Assembly (NCBI GenBank): GCA_031292015.1
Contig: JARLHY010000179.1
Location: forward strand, 1-60,051
Reading direction: 5' to 3'
DNA: 60,051 nucleotides
From: Negativicutes bacterium
Lineage (GTDB): Bacteria; Bacillota_C; Negativicutes; Sporomusales_B; JARLHX01
Within the stretch, counting starts at the first letter, position 1. Each line of letters starts with the position of its first letter. Of the stretch, positions 52,496 through 60,051 are shown in pieces. The position numbers and the translations under genes are program-made. The notes under the pieces were generated by a model. The model was not told where the DNA came from and made no database searches. It was given only the letters and a program-made list of their open reading frames with translations.

Positions 52496-53782
52496 CTATT
52501 TCGCCGCCTGCTTGCTCAGGAAAGGCTCCTTGGAGAAATCCTCGGGCTGAGGCAGCAGAACCACTTCGTGGTAGCTTATGCCGCGAGTATGCTCGGTGTG
52601 GCTCCACTCGTGATCGTTGCGGCGCATGTAGCCAATGAAAGTGATCGGAATCCAGCTGTAGACGAATAAAGGATATAAGATCAGATAAAACCAGGATTTC
52701 AGGGGAGCGCGGATTTTGCCCAGAACAATCACCGGGAATATGTACTGGCCGACGGCGATAATGCTCCAGACTTCCACCGGCAGCACCATGTAGAGAATGT
52801 TGGTGTAGAAGGGGACAATATGGTACACGTAGCTCAGGGCCACGAAGGTGGTGGACATGATGAGAAAATGCGGCTGAAGAAGGTGAAGCACGCCGTCCAG
52901 TATCCGAACATCCCGCTGACGGATCCCTTCTATAATCAGGCGAGGGATGTAACGGCCGGCCACGTCGAAATGACCTTGGGCCCAGCGTTTGCGCTGGTGC
53001 CAGGATTGTTTGAAGGTCAGCGGCTTTTCGTCATAGACGATGGCGTCATGGGCCCAGGTGGTGGGAACGCCCCGCAGCAGCACCTTCATCGTGAATTCCA
53101 TGTCCTCGGTCAGACAAGTGGCTCCCCAGCCGAACTCCTGCAGGATGTCGGTGGCGATGCACATGCCTGTGCCGCCCAGTACGCTGGACAGCCCAAGGTT
53201 GTACTTGGCCAGATGCCAGATATGGTTGACCACCCAGAAAGAAATCGCAAAAGTGCCGGCGATCCAGGTATCACGGGGATTTTTCGAATCCAGGTAACCT
53301 TGGATAATCTTTTCACCTTTACAGAGGCGGTTGTTCATCTCCATCAGAAAGCTGGGGTGTACCAGGTTGTCGGCGTCAAAAACGACGATGCCGTCGTACT
53401 TTCGTTTCAGCCGAAAAATCTTGGCAAAAATCCATTCCATGGCGAAACCTTTGCCGCGCTGTTCCAGATTAAAGCGCTCATAAACGATGGCACCGGCGCC
53501 GCGGGCGAGCTGCGCCGTCTTGTCCTTGCAGTTGTCCGCCACTACGAATATGTCGTACAGTTCCTTCGGGTAATTTAGCACATGGAGATTCTCCAGCAGC
53601 TGGCAGATCACGTTTTCTTCGTTATGGGCAGCGATGACGATGGCGAATGTTTTTTGCGGTATCAGGATTTTCTCTTCATGCTTGCGAATGATACCGAAAA
53701 AGGCGATGACGAAATAGTACAGCGTAAAAAATACGATGATCAACTGCATTGGCACCATAATATAATCAGCAATATGGTTCAT
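52496..53782 (-). CDS. Membrane-bound family 2 glycosyltransferase
   Basis: A 428-residue processive-type glycosyltransferase. One N-terminal membrane helix (about residues 8-32) precedes the GT-A domain: AIVIAAHNEENVI, VVADNCKDKTAQL, metal motif VFDADN, acceptor motif LTEDMEF and QRKRW. Three to four C-terminal helices follow (residues 300-390). The QXXRW motif and helices are like cellulose/hyaluronan/poly-GlcNAc synthases, so it may export a surface polysaccharide. Single gene with its own sigma-A promoter. Sugar unknown. Confidence 0.87.
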   Translation of the reverse strand: MNHIADYIMVPMQLIIVFFTLYYFVIAFFGIIRKHEEKILIPQKTFAIVIAAHNEENVICQLLENLHVLNYPKELYDIFVVADNCKDKTAQLARGAGAIVYERFNLEQRGKGFAMEWIFAKIFRLKRKYDGIVVFDADNLVHPSFLMEMNNRLCKGEKIIQGYLDSKNPRDTWIAGTFAISFWVVNHIWHLAKYNLGLSSVLGGTGMCIATDILQEFGWGATCLTEDMEFTMKVLLRGVPTTWAHDAIVYDEKPLTFKQSWHQRKRWAQGHFDVAGRYIPRLIIEGIRQRDVRILDGVLHLLQPHFLIMSTTFVALSYVYHIVPFYTNILYMVLPVEVWSIIAVGQYIFPVIVLGKIRAPLKSWFYLILYPLFVYSWIPITFIGYMRRNDHEWSHTEHTRGISYHEVVLLPQPEDFSKEPFLSKQAAK

Positions 53783-53868
53783 GGACTTTCTCCTTTTTTA
53801 TAAGGGCGTCTGATAACCTTATGACTCGTCTGTTGCTATCGAGCTTCGAGGTTTATAACACAAAAAAA

Positions 53869-53897
53869 ATTGTATACTTCCTGCTGAGATTTGTCAA
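53869..53897 (-). promoter_or_regulatory. Sigma-A promoter of the glycosyltransferase
   Basis: On the minus strand TTGACA (perfect), a 17-nt spacer and TACAAT, about 87 nt before the start. The leader contains TCGAAGCTCGA, a short inverted repeat. The rest of the 53783-54047 gap shows no gene. Confidence 0.8.
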
Positions 53898-54047
53898 ATC
53901 GGAAAAAACCGCATGATGATCTAAGCTGCCCAACAGTAGCATACTGCTCTGAACTTCGCCGCAGAACCCTCTTTTCCTGCTAAATTCAAAGCTATCATTA
54001 ATATATCCAGGCAAAAAAATAACTATCCTTCCCCGTCGCGCCGGTCG

Positions 54048-54728
54048 TTAGCTGCCTGACGGCCGGGCCTCGAGAAGACCGAAAATCGTGTTCAGTATCC
54101 CAAAAACGGCGTAACCGAAAAAGACAACGAATGGCAGCGCCCAGAGCGACACATAAAGAATATACCCTGCCAACAGCGCAGTCAATGCTACCGGCACAAC
54201 CCGGACTTTTTCCCCCTTGCCCTTAAAGTCGGGATATTTGATCGTGCTGACCATTAGATAGGCAAAGCCGGCTACCATCACCGCAAATACCCAGCTCGGC
54301 GGCTTGATCCCGGTCATCACGAAAGTGGCGACCACACAGCCGGCGGCCGGTATCGGCAGCCCCATGAAATAGCCCTTCACCGTGCTGGTATTAACATTGA
54401 ACCGGGCCAGCCGCAGCGCGCCGCAGACCGCGAACGCCGCCGCCACCAGAGCACCGGCCCAGCCGAAATCCTTGAGCAAAAAGACATAGGCCAGAAGCGC
54501 CGGCGCCACACCGAAGGATCCCAAGTCGCACAGCGAATCAAGCTCCTTGCCAAACTCGCTGCTTACCTTGAAATAGCGGGCAGCCCTGCCATCCAGCCCG
54601 TCGGCGATCATAGCGACGACAATCCATATTCCCGCCAGCGCAAACAGCCCCTGAAACGTCGCGATCAGGGAAAACACGCCGAAAACCAGATTTGACACAG
54701 TAAGAAGATTAGGAATGAAAGTTTTCAT
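54048..54728 (-). CDS. pssA: CDP-diacylglycerol-serine O-phosphatidyltransferase
   Basis: A 226-residue membrane enzyme. The CDP-alcohol phosphatidyltransferase motif is read as DGLDGRAARYFKVSSEFGKE followed by LDSLCD (residues about 43-68), in a protein of six to seven helices. It makes phosphatidylserine. Its ATG overlaps the stop of psd by 4 nt, so the two steps of phosphatidylethanolamine synthesis are translated together. Confidence 0.93.
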   Translation of the reverse strand: MKTFIPNLLTVSNLVFGVFSLIATFQGLFALAGIWIVVAMIADGLDGRAARYFKVSSEFGKELDSLCDLGSFGVAPALLAYVFLLKDFGWAGALVAAAFAVCGALRLARFNVNTSTVKGYFMGLPIPAAGCVVATFVMTGIKPPSWVFAVMVAGFAYLMVSTIKYPDFKGKGEKVRVVPVALTALLAGYILYVSLWALPFVVFFGYAVFGILNTIFGLLEARPSGS

Positions 54729-55363
54729 TCACGCAGCCTCCCAATGACCGTTTCACCGCCCCGGACTTTATCGCCCTTTTGCACCAGGATTTCCACTGCC
54801 GCCGGGACGACGAGCTCGGTACAAGAGCCAAACTTGATCATACCGTACCGCTGCCCCCGCTGAAGGACGCTGCCCAGGGTTACCCAGGAAACGATACGGC
54901 GGGCCAGAATTCCGGCAACCTGCGTGACAAGCACCTTCATCAGTTCATTCTCAAGCCCCAGAGTATGGCGTTCGTTCTCGCAGCCGGCTGATTCCTTGTA
55001 AGCCGGACGGAAGCGACCGCAAGTATATTGTTGAAATTTGATTTCTCCGGTAACCGGACTGCGGTTGATGTGAACATCAAACACCGACAGAAAAATAGTC
55101 ACCTTGATCGCTGTCTCCAGCAGAAACTGATCTTCATAAACTTCACTGATTCCCATCACCGTGCCGTCGGCCGGCGACATCACCAGATTGTCGTCATCAG
55201 GCACCGACCGTTTGGGATTGCGGAAAAAGAAGGTGACGAACAGGCACAGCACTCCGGGAACAATGCTCCAATATGGATCAACGGCCATAGCCACTACAGC
55301 CGTGATGAATGCCAGAATCCCGATATATAGATAGCCTTCTCGGACGATTGGAGCTTTTATCAT
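54725..55363 (-). CDS. psd: Phosphatidylserine decarboxylase
   Basis: A 212-residue short-type decarboxylase: one or two N-terminal helices, RNPKRSVPDDDNLVMSPADGTV, SVFDVHINRSPVTG and the self-cleavage site KFGSCTELVVP, where the Ser of GS becomes the pyruvoyl group. It makes phosphatidylethanolamine from phosphatidylserine. Coupled with pssA. Confidence 0.93.
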   Translation of the reverse strand: MIKAPIVREGYLYIGILAFITAVVAMAVDPYWSIVPGVLCLFVTFFFRNPKRSVPDDDNLVMSPADGTVMGISEVYEDQFLLETAIKVTIFLSVFDVHINRSPVTGEIKFQQYTCGRFRPAYKESAGCENERHTLGLENELMKVLVTQVAGILARRIVSWVTLGSVLQRGQRYGMIKFGSCTELVVPAAVEILVQKGDKVRGGETVIGRLRE

Positions 55364-55403
55364 CTATCAACCCCCCCTGGGTGCCGCCCGCTATATCTCG
55401 ATT

Positions 55404-55446
55404 AGAAAACCCGGCTTGCGCCGAGCCTCAAATGGCGGCGCAAGCC
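55404..55446 (-). terminator. Terminator after the WecG/TagA gene
   Basis: A perfect 11-bp stem GGCTTGCGCCG / CGGCGCAAGCC with a 12-nt loop, then GGGTTTTC on the minus strand. It separates the glycosyltransferase gene from psd-pssA. Confidence 0.6.
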
Positions 55447-55566
55447 CTTTGTTGCGCTTATGTATCTCAGAAAGGTTATCCTTTCCGACTGTAAAATAAA
55501 AAGCGAGTAATTCCCTACCCCGCCCTATTTTCCTAAATCATTATAATATACCGGCTTTGTTTTTGT

Positions 55567-56289
55567 CTAATCTTTTTTGGCCCTGAGCACCCGCAGGACA
55601 AAGCGCGGCAGCGCCATCATCCTGATCAGCCGCGTCGGCTGACAATAAAGCCTAAACAGCCATTCCAGACCCGCCTGCTGCATCCACAGCGGCGCCCGGC
55701 GCATGACTCCCGCCATCACGTCGAAGGTTCCGCCGACCCCTATCGCTACCGGCACCGCCAGTTCGGCCAGATGGGCGGCAAGCCACTTTTCCTGCTTCGG
55801 CACCCCCAGAGCCGCCAAAAGGACATCCGGCTCGTTCCTGCGGATTTCCTCGATGATGCCTGTCTCATCGTCCGCCGTAAAAAAGCCGTGACGGACCCCC
55901 ACCACCTGCAGGCCCGGATACCATCGCTGGGCAGCTTCCCTGGCCTTGTTGGCGACACCCGGCGCTCCGCCGAAAAAATAGACCCGGTAACCGCAAACAG
56001 CAGCTTTCGCCAGCAGCACTTGCGCAAGGTCGTACCCTGCCACCCGCTCAGGCACCGGCCGGCCTTGGTGCCTGGCCGCCCATACGACCCCGGCCCCGTC
56101 CGGAACCACCAGATCGGCCTGATTCAAAATCCGGGCCAGTTCGCTGTCCTGTTGGGCCAGCATCACCATTTCGGCGTTGGCTGTCGCCACAAGTCGCGGC
56201 TGTCTTTTACCGATGTAGTTCTCCACGATCGCCAGGGCTTCAGCCATCGTTACCTCGTCGATCGATACTCCCAAAACCTTGATTCGCAA
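55567..56289 (-). CDS. WecG/TagA/CpsF-family glycosyltransferase
   Basis: A 240-residue GT26 enzyme: VLGVSIDEVTMAEALAIVE, TANAEMVMLAQQDSEL, the catalytic-region VVPDGAGVVWAAR, FFGGAPGVANKA, and LGVPKQEKWLAAH with GVGGTFDVMAGVMRRAP. Members add N-acetylmannosamine(uronic acid) to lipid-linked GlcNAc for wall teichoic acid or secondary wall polymers. TTG at 56289 follows AAAGGAG by 8 nt and gives the family start MRIKVLGVSID. Membrane-peripheral on the cytoplasmic face. Confidence 0.9.
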   Translation of the reverse strand: MRIKVLGVSIDEVTMAEALAIVENYIGKRQPRLVATANAEMVMLAQQDSELARILNQADLVVPDGAGVVWAARHQGRPVPERVAGYDLAQVLLAKAAVCGYRVYFFGGAPGVANKAREAAQRWYPGLQVVGVRHGFFTADDETGIIEEIRRNEPDVLLAALGVPKQEKWLAAHLAELAVPVAIGVGGTFDVMAGVMRRAPLWMQQAGLEWLFRLYCQPTRLIRMMALPRFVLRVLRAKKD

Positions 56290-56427
56290 ATTCTCTTCTC
56301 CTTTTATAGTCTGCAATTCCGGGACAGCGGGGCTGCAAAGGTGTCCCGCGGCGCTGTCGCTGTGCGATGAAGATTCACAACGGCCTGTATTATACTATTT
56401 TACCATACCTTCCAGCCCGCGGCAATT

Positions 56428-58443
56428 CTACAGCCACGGCATCCTCCACCGCGGCGGCGGTGCAGCCGGGGTCGGAGCCGCCCCGGGTTCCTCGTCAGGC
56501 GGCAACGGCGGCATGCCGGGCCGCACCCGGGGGTCTACAGCCGTCGGTTCGGTTCCGCGGACAAAGGCGTCATACTCGATTTCCGGGCAGCCGGGAGTCG
56601 CCAGCTTACCTGAGTCGGTGCATATCGGCACTCCGGTGATCACGTTGGCCGGGACCGTAAAATCGGTCGGCGGCGCCTTTGCGCATGCCTTGGTCATCAT
56701 CTTGCCCCACAGCCCGGACACCTGGGTACCCGATATCTCCACCGTACTGCGGTCGTCGTTGCCGACGAAAATACCGGCCAGAAGATCGGGCGTATACCCG
56801 ATGAACCAGGCAGTTTCGTAATTGTCGGTCGTCCCGGTCTTTCCTGCCGCCGGGCGGCCGATATTGCCCGGAGTTCCGGTTCCACCGACCTGAAAGACCC
56901 GTTTCATCAGGTCGGTCATGATATAGGAGATTTCGGGACGCAGCACCGAAGTCTGCGCCAGTCTCACCTCCTCCAGCACCTGATCGTTCTCGTCAAGCAC
57001 CTTGAGAATGGCCACCGGTCTGGACAAAACTCCCCCGTTGGCAAAGGCGGTGTAGGCAGTGCACAGCTCCATCAGATTGACGCCTTGGGTCAATCCGCCC
57101 AAAGCCGCCGCCAGATTGGCGTCCTCCGGCACCAGAGTGGTGATTCCCATGCTCGAGGCCAGGCTCAGGACGTTGCCCATACCGACCTCCTGGCCCAGTT
57201 TTACCGCCGCCACGTTGACCGACAGTCCGAGGGCCTTCTTCAGCGTAATCGGGCCATGGTATTTTTTATCGTAGTTCTGTGGAGCGTAGCCGCCAATGTT
57301 GACCGGCTCGTCGACAATGGTTGCGTTGGCGGTCAGCCCCCGGTTCAGCGCCGTGGCGTAGACGAACGGCTTGAAGGCCGAACCGGGCTGCCGGATTTCG
57401 GCCGTCACCCTGTTGATCTGGCTTTCCTCATAGTTTCGCCCGCCGACCATCGCCTTGATGTAGCCTGTCCGTGGGTCCAGCATCAGCACCGCTCCCTGGT
57501 ATTTGTCCAGAACCAACTCGGCGGCCTGCTGCTGGGCGATATCCAGGGTAGTATAGACTTTGAGGCCTCCTTTATAGACCCGGCTTGTCCCATACCGTCC
57601 CGCCAGTTCGTTGGCCACATAGTCGAGAAAGTAGGAAGCCTGAACCGTCCGCTTCTTTTTCCCGGCCAGAACCACCGGCTGCCCTTGGGCCTGATCGGCC
57701 TGCTGCGGCGTAATGTAACCCGCCTTGGCCATTCCCTGCAGGACGACGCCCCGCCGCTCCACCGCGGCGCGAAGATCGGCATAGGGCGAATACAGGTTGG
57801 GGCCGCGGGGCAGTCCCGCCATGAGAGCGCTCTCCCCTAGGCTGAGTTGACTGGCGTGCTTGCCGAAGTATACCTGGGAAGCCGCCTCGACGCCATAGGC
57901 TCCTTCTCCGAAATAGACCTGGTTCAGGTAGGCCTGCAGGATCTCCTGCTTGGAAAACTTGTTTTCAATGACCAACGCCAGCAGCGCTTCTTTCAGCTTG
58001 CGGCCGACGGTCCGTTCCTGGGTCAGAAACATGTTCTTTGCCAGTTGCTGGGTGATGGTGCTGCCGCCTTCGGCCAGACTACCGCTGCGGATATCCACCA
58101 GGACAGCCCGGATGATGCCGATGGGATCAATGCCGTAATGGCTGTAAAAGCGGGCGTCTTCGTTGGCAACTACCGCTGCCGGCAGATAAGGTCCCATATT
58201 ATTGAACGACACGATGGTCCGGTTCTCTTCAAACAGCTTCGAGATCAGCTGTCCGTTGATGTCGAAGACCTGGGTCGCCGCCATCATCTGCAAATTTTCC
58301 AAATTGTCGGTGCGGGGCAAAGAAAAGAAGGCGTAAACAACACTGCCGAGAAAAAAAACAATCAGTCCGATGATAACCCCGGCGATCACCTTTTCCTGGC
58401 GGTAAAAAGGCTTGTCTCGTCGGCCGCGGTGCTGCTGGGCCAT
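56428..58443 (-). CDS. Class A penicillin-binding protein (PBP1A type)
   Basis: A 671-residue bifunctional peptidoglycan synthase. One membrane anchor (about residues 19-42) is followed by the GT51 glycosyltransferase domain (VVANEDARFYSHYGIDPIG, EGGSTITQQLAKN) and the transpeptidase domain with SXXK in PGSAFKPF, SVN and KTGTTDN. A Pro-rich tail follows residue 640. It polymerises and cross-links glycan outside the membrane. Divergent from the polysaccharide deacetylase. Confidence 0.95.
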   Translation of the reverse strand: MAQQHRGRRDKPFYRQEKVIAGVIIGLIVFFLGSVVYAFFSLPRTDNLENLQMMAATQVFDINGQLISKLFEENRTIVSFNNMGPYLPAAVVANEDARFYSHYGIDPIGIIRAVLVDIRSGSLAEGGSTITQQLAKNMFLTQERTVGRKLKEALLALVIENKFSKQEILQAYLNQVYFGEGAYGVEAASQVYFGKHASQLSLGESALMAGLPRGPNLYSPYADLRAAVERRGVVLQGMAKAGYITPQQADQAQGQPVVLAGKKKRTVQASYFLDYVANELAGRYGTSRVYKGGLKVYTTLDIAQQQAAELVLDKYQGAVLMLDPRTGYIKAMVGGRNYEESQINRVTAEIRQPGSAFKPFVYATALNRGLTANATIVDEPVNIGGYAPQNYDKKYHGPITLKKALGLSVNVAAVKLGQEVGMGNVLSLASSMGITTLVPEDANLAAALGGLTQGVNLMELCTAYTAFANGGVLSRPVAILKVLDENDQVLEEVRLAQTSVLRPEISYIMTDLMKRVFQVGGTGTPGNIGRPAAGKTGTTDNYETAWFIGYTPDLLAGIFVGNDDRSTVEISGTQVSGLWGKMMTKACAKAPPTDFTVPANVITGVPICTDSGKLATPGCPEIEYDAFVRGTEPTAVDPRVRPGMPPLPPDEEPGAAPTPAAPPPRWRMPWL

Positions 58444-58565
58444 AGCTGTCTTCCCCTCCTCTCATCAGGATTAGTATATCCAAAGGTTGACAGCTTTTTT
58501 CGTGCAGGAATCTTTTATCCCCCGCCGAATATGCTCCTGATAACTTGCAAAGCCCGAGGTAAGAA

Positions 58566-59489
58566 ATGTTCAAGAAAAGCAGCATCCTTCGCACCACCGT
58601 TCTTCTCAGCGCCGCCATTTTTGTTGTTCTGGGCCTGTTTCCCCTGGCCAGCACGGCCTTCCGCCACCCTATGGAGCCGGAAACCGAAATCGCCGTCCAG
58701 CTTCCCGGTTCCCCTCCTGCAGCTCCGGACAACGGATCGGACCAGCCGGAGGTGGATATCCTCGGCGCCGATCCCGTGACGCCGCTTCCTCCCGGTCTTC
58801 CGGTCTACGACCCCGACACATTTTCCGAACGGGAAAAGGCTGGCCTTCCCACCGCCCTTCCGTCCGTCAAGCCCTATTACCGGGAAAAAACGGTCTACCT
58901 GACTTTTGACGACGGTCCCGACCCTGACAATACCCCGATGATACTGGATATCCTGCGCCAATACGGAGTAAAGGCCACCTTCTTCCTCATCGGCACCGAA
59001 GTGGAAAAGTACCCGGCGATCGTCCGGCAGATATACCGGGAAGGGCACGCCATCGGCAACCACAGCTACACCCACGTCTACCGCGACCTGTACCGTTCTG
59101 CCGCCGCCTACACCTCCCAGCTCAACCGCACCGACGATGCCATCAAGAAAGCGATCGGCGTAAGGCCGCGCATCTCCCGGGCTCCCGGCGGCTCGGCCGG
59201 CAGCTTCACCACCGAATACTGGCAGGCGCTGCGCCGCGAAGGCTACGTCGAGATCGGCTGGAACGTCGTCGCCGGCGACGCCTCCCGCGCCCGGGCCGAC
59301 CAGCTTGTCGCCAACACCGTCCGTCAGGTTGACGGCAATCAGTACCTCTGGGATCACGCCATCGTCCTGCTCCACGACGGCCGGGGCCACACGGAAACAG
59401 TCCGGGCCCTGCCGGACATCATCACGTTTTTCCAGGACCGCGGTTTCGAATTCCGGGTGGTCAACCTGGAGACCCCGCCGGCGTGGTGA
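58566..59489 (+). CDS. Polysaccharide deacetylase (NodB domain)
   Basis: A 307-residue CE4 enzyme. An N-terminal signal/anchor helix (residues 9-31) and a Pro-rich linker (about 35-100) precede the NodB domain: TFDDGPDPDN (catalytic and metal Asp), NHSYTH (metal His), RAPGGSAG, and a late LLHDGRGHTET. It removes acetyl groups from peptidoglycan or another GlcNAc polymer outside the cell. Divergently transcribed from PBP1A, 122 bp apart, fitting a wall-remodelling role. Confidence 0.92.
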   Translation: MFKKSSILRTTVLLSAAIFVVLGLFPLASTAFRHPMEPETEIAVQLPGSPPAAPDNGSDQPEVDILGADPVTPLPPGLPVYDPDTFSEREKAGLPTALPSVKPYYREKTVYLTFDDGPDPDNTPMILDILRQYGVKATFFLIGTEVEKYPAIVRQIYREGHAIGNHSYTHVYRDLYRSAAAYTSQLNRTDDAIKKAIGVRPRISRAPGGSAGSFTTEYWQALRREGYVEIGWNVVAGDASRARADQLVANTVRQVDGNQYLWDHAIVLLHDGRGHTETVRALPDIITFFQDRGFEFRVVNLETPPAW

Positions 59490-59603
59490 ACCAAAAACCA
59501 GTATGCACAGCCCCTCAACCCCAAAAGGGGCCGCCTCAATATCTTCTATTGAGACAGCTCCTTTGGATTGTAAACAAAACTCACTTTTAATCTGCGAGCA
59601 AGG
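59490..59603. other. Intergenic hairpin region after the deacetylase
   Basis: An extended imperfect hairpin covers about 59524-59565, with core CTCAATA / TATTGAG and mostly paired arms (AAAGGGGC... / ...GCTCCTTT). It probably ends the deacetylase transcript, though no U-run is present. No gene seen. Confidence 0.4.
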
Positions 59604-60051
59604 AAGCGGGAGGGGTTTTCCGCAGCGGGACTCGCCCACATACGTGGATAAGTGCAACTAAAGCCTCGGGAGAATTCCCGAGGCCGTTTTTTAACAGCAC
59701 CATGGCCAACAAGAACGGGAGAAAAGGTTCCTCAATACCATTTCTCAGCCGTTATCAACGATTCCTTTCCCTCTCATCCAGGCTTTTCCCGCCTTTCACC
59801 GCAAAAGTGCCGGACGGCGAAGTTCCGGAGCAAGGCACTGTATGCCTAAGGCCGACAGCTATCGTACCGTCGCCCATGACGCATCCATGCGCAGGGTCTC
59901 CTCGCGCGGTCATCCTTGACCGCGCGTACGATGCTGCACCCGCAAGGGGCAGGCCGCATTTCTAAGCGCTGAAGCGCCAAGAACTGCGCACTTACCGGCA
60001 ATCTTATCCAACAGTCCCTAAGCTCCTACACTACGCCGCCGGACACCCTTG
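59604..60051. repeat. Dispersed intergenic repeat, copy B2 with inserted module
   Basis: Second copy of the B repeat, continuing past the window end. Blocks matching B1 are 59606-59633, about 59747-59850, 59856-59936 and from 59994 on. Relative to B1 it carries extra DNA at about 59634-59745, which includes a full terminator, and a 57-bp block at 59937-59993 that replaces two bases of B1. That block is the inverse of the module in repeat A3 at 51139-51197. Confidence 0.8.
59663..59692 (+). terminator. Intrinsic terminator inside repeat B2
   Basis: A perfect stem GCCTCGGGA / TCCCGAGGC with a 4-nt loop, followed by CGTTTTTT. It sits in DNA that is absent from copy B1 and would end plus-strand transcripts from the deacetylase side. 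Confidence 0.8.

Noticed and set aside
52465..52500. tRNA T-arm-like GGCTCGAATCC
   Set aside because: No acceptor stem or anticodon arm can be folded, and the segment overlaps the end of the glycosyltransferase gene.
58515..59657. 380-codon minus-strand frame opposite the deacetylase
   Set aside because: The plus strand has signal peptide and complete NodB motifs; the minus frame has none.

Overview
The window reads as a chromosomal segment of an anaerobic, endospore-forming member of the Bacillota; the Sporomusaceae (Negativicutes) are my best guess, not proven. Support: two CotF-type spore coat genes behind a sigma-G-like promoter, a TIGR04086-type membrane protein, ferredoxin-centred metabolism (parts of three 2-oxoacid:ferredoxin oxidoreductases and a complete electron-bifurcating NfnAB), a high-molecular-weight-rubredoxin-like flavoprotein, PduL, and no oxygen-dependent enzyme. 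The DNA is GC-rich, almost every gene lies on the minus strand, and GTG/TTG starts behind strong GGAGG sites are frequent. No rRNA, tRNA, CRISPR array, transposase or phage gene was seen.

Layout. 1-3.3 kb: minus-strand unit of a MatC-type dicarboxylate carrier, an overlapping ModA-like lipoprotein, a ferredoxin and the start of a 2-oxoacid:ferredoxin oxidoreductase alpha subunit, preceded by a textbook sigma-54 promoter. 4.2-25.1 kb: a catabolic locus with lactate/glycolate permease, three small cupins, tartronate semialdehyde reductase, glyoxylate carboligase-like enzyme, Gfo/Idh/MocA oxidoreductase, a metal-ligand-less M24 protein, two iron alcohol dehydrogenases, a complete Liv-type ABC transporter, a zinc alcohol dehydrogenase and a split transketolase, with a divergent PucR-type regulator at the far end. 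The substrate is not evident; the enzymes point to C2/C3 hydroxy-aldehyde and hydroxy-acid units (glyoxylate, glycolaldehyde, tartronate semialdehyde).

25.1-36.6 kb: a dispersed repeat, two tiny overlapping genes, two spore coat genes, a cytoplasmic trypsin-like protease, a rubredoxin/flavin reductase, a patatin, a response regulator, a methyltransferase, a GAF-GGDEF diguanylate cyclase, and an IclR-korDABC operon. 36.8-49.6 kb: pduL, an ASCH protein, an aminotransferase, nfnB-nfnA, then mtaD-aldolase-ahcY-mtnA-mtnP, a HAD phosphatase and iorBA. The five-gene overlapping set looks like a complete anaerobic route for recycling SAM by-products (MTA, 5'-deoxyadenosine, SAH), probably by deamination first, with cleavage to DHAP instead of the O2-dependent methionine salvage pathway. 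49.7-59.5 kb: housekeeping (TIGR04086 protein, surE, queE-queD, a membrane glycosyltransferase, pssA-psd, a WecG/TagA glycosyltransferase, PBP1A, a polysaccharide deacetylase).

The strongest unexplained structure is a set of modular intergenic repeats: three MITE-like elements with terminal inverted repeats (3771-4048, 31357-31536, 50980-51223) and two copies of a second repeat (25253-25540 and 59604 to the window end). One copy of the second family carries a 57-bp module that is otherwise found, inverted, inside the first family.
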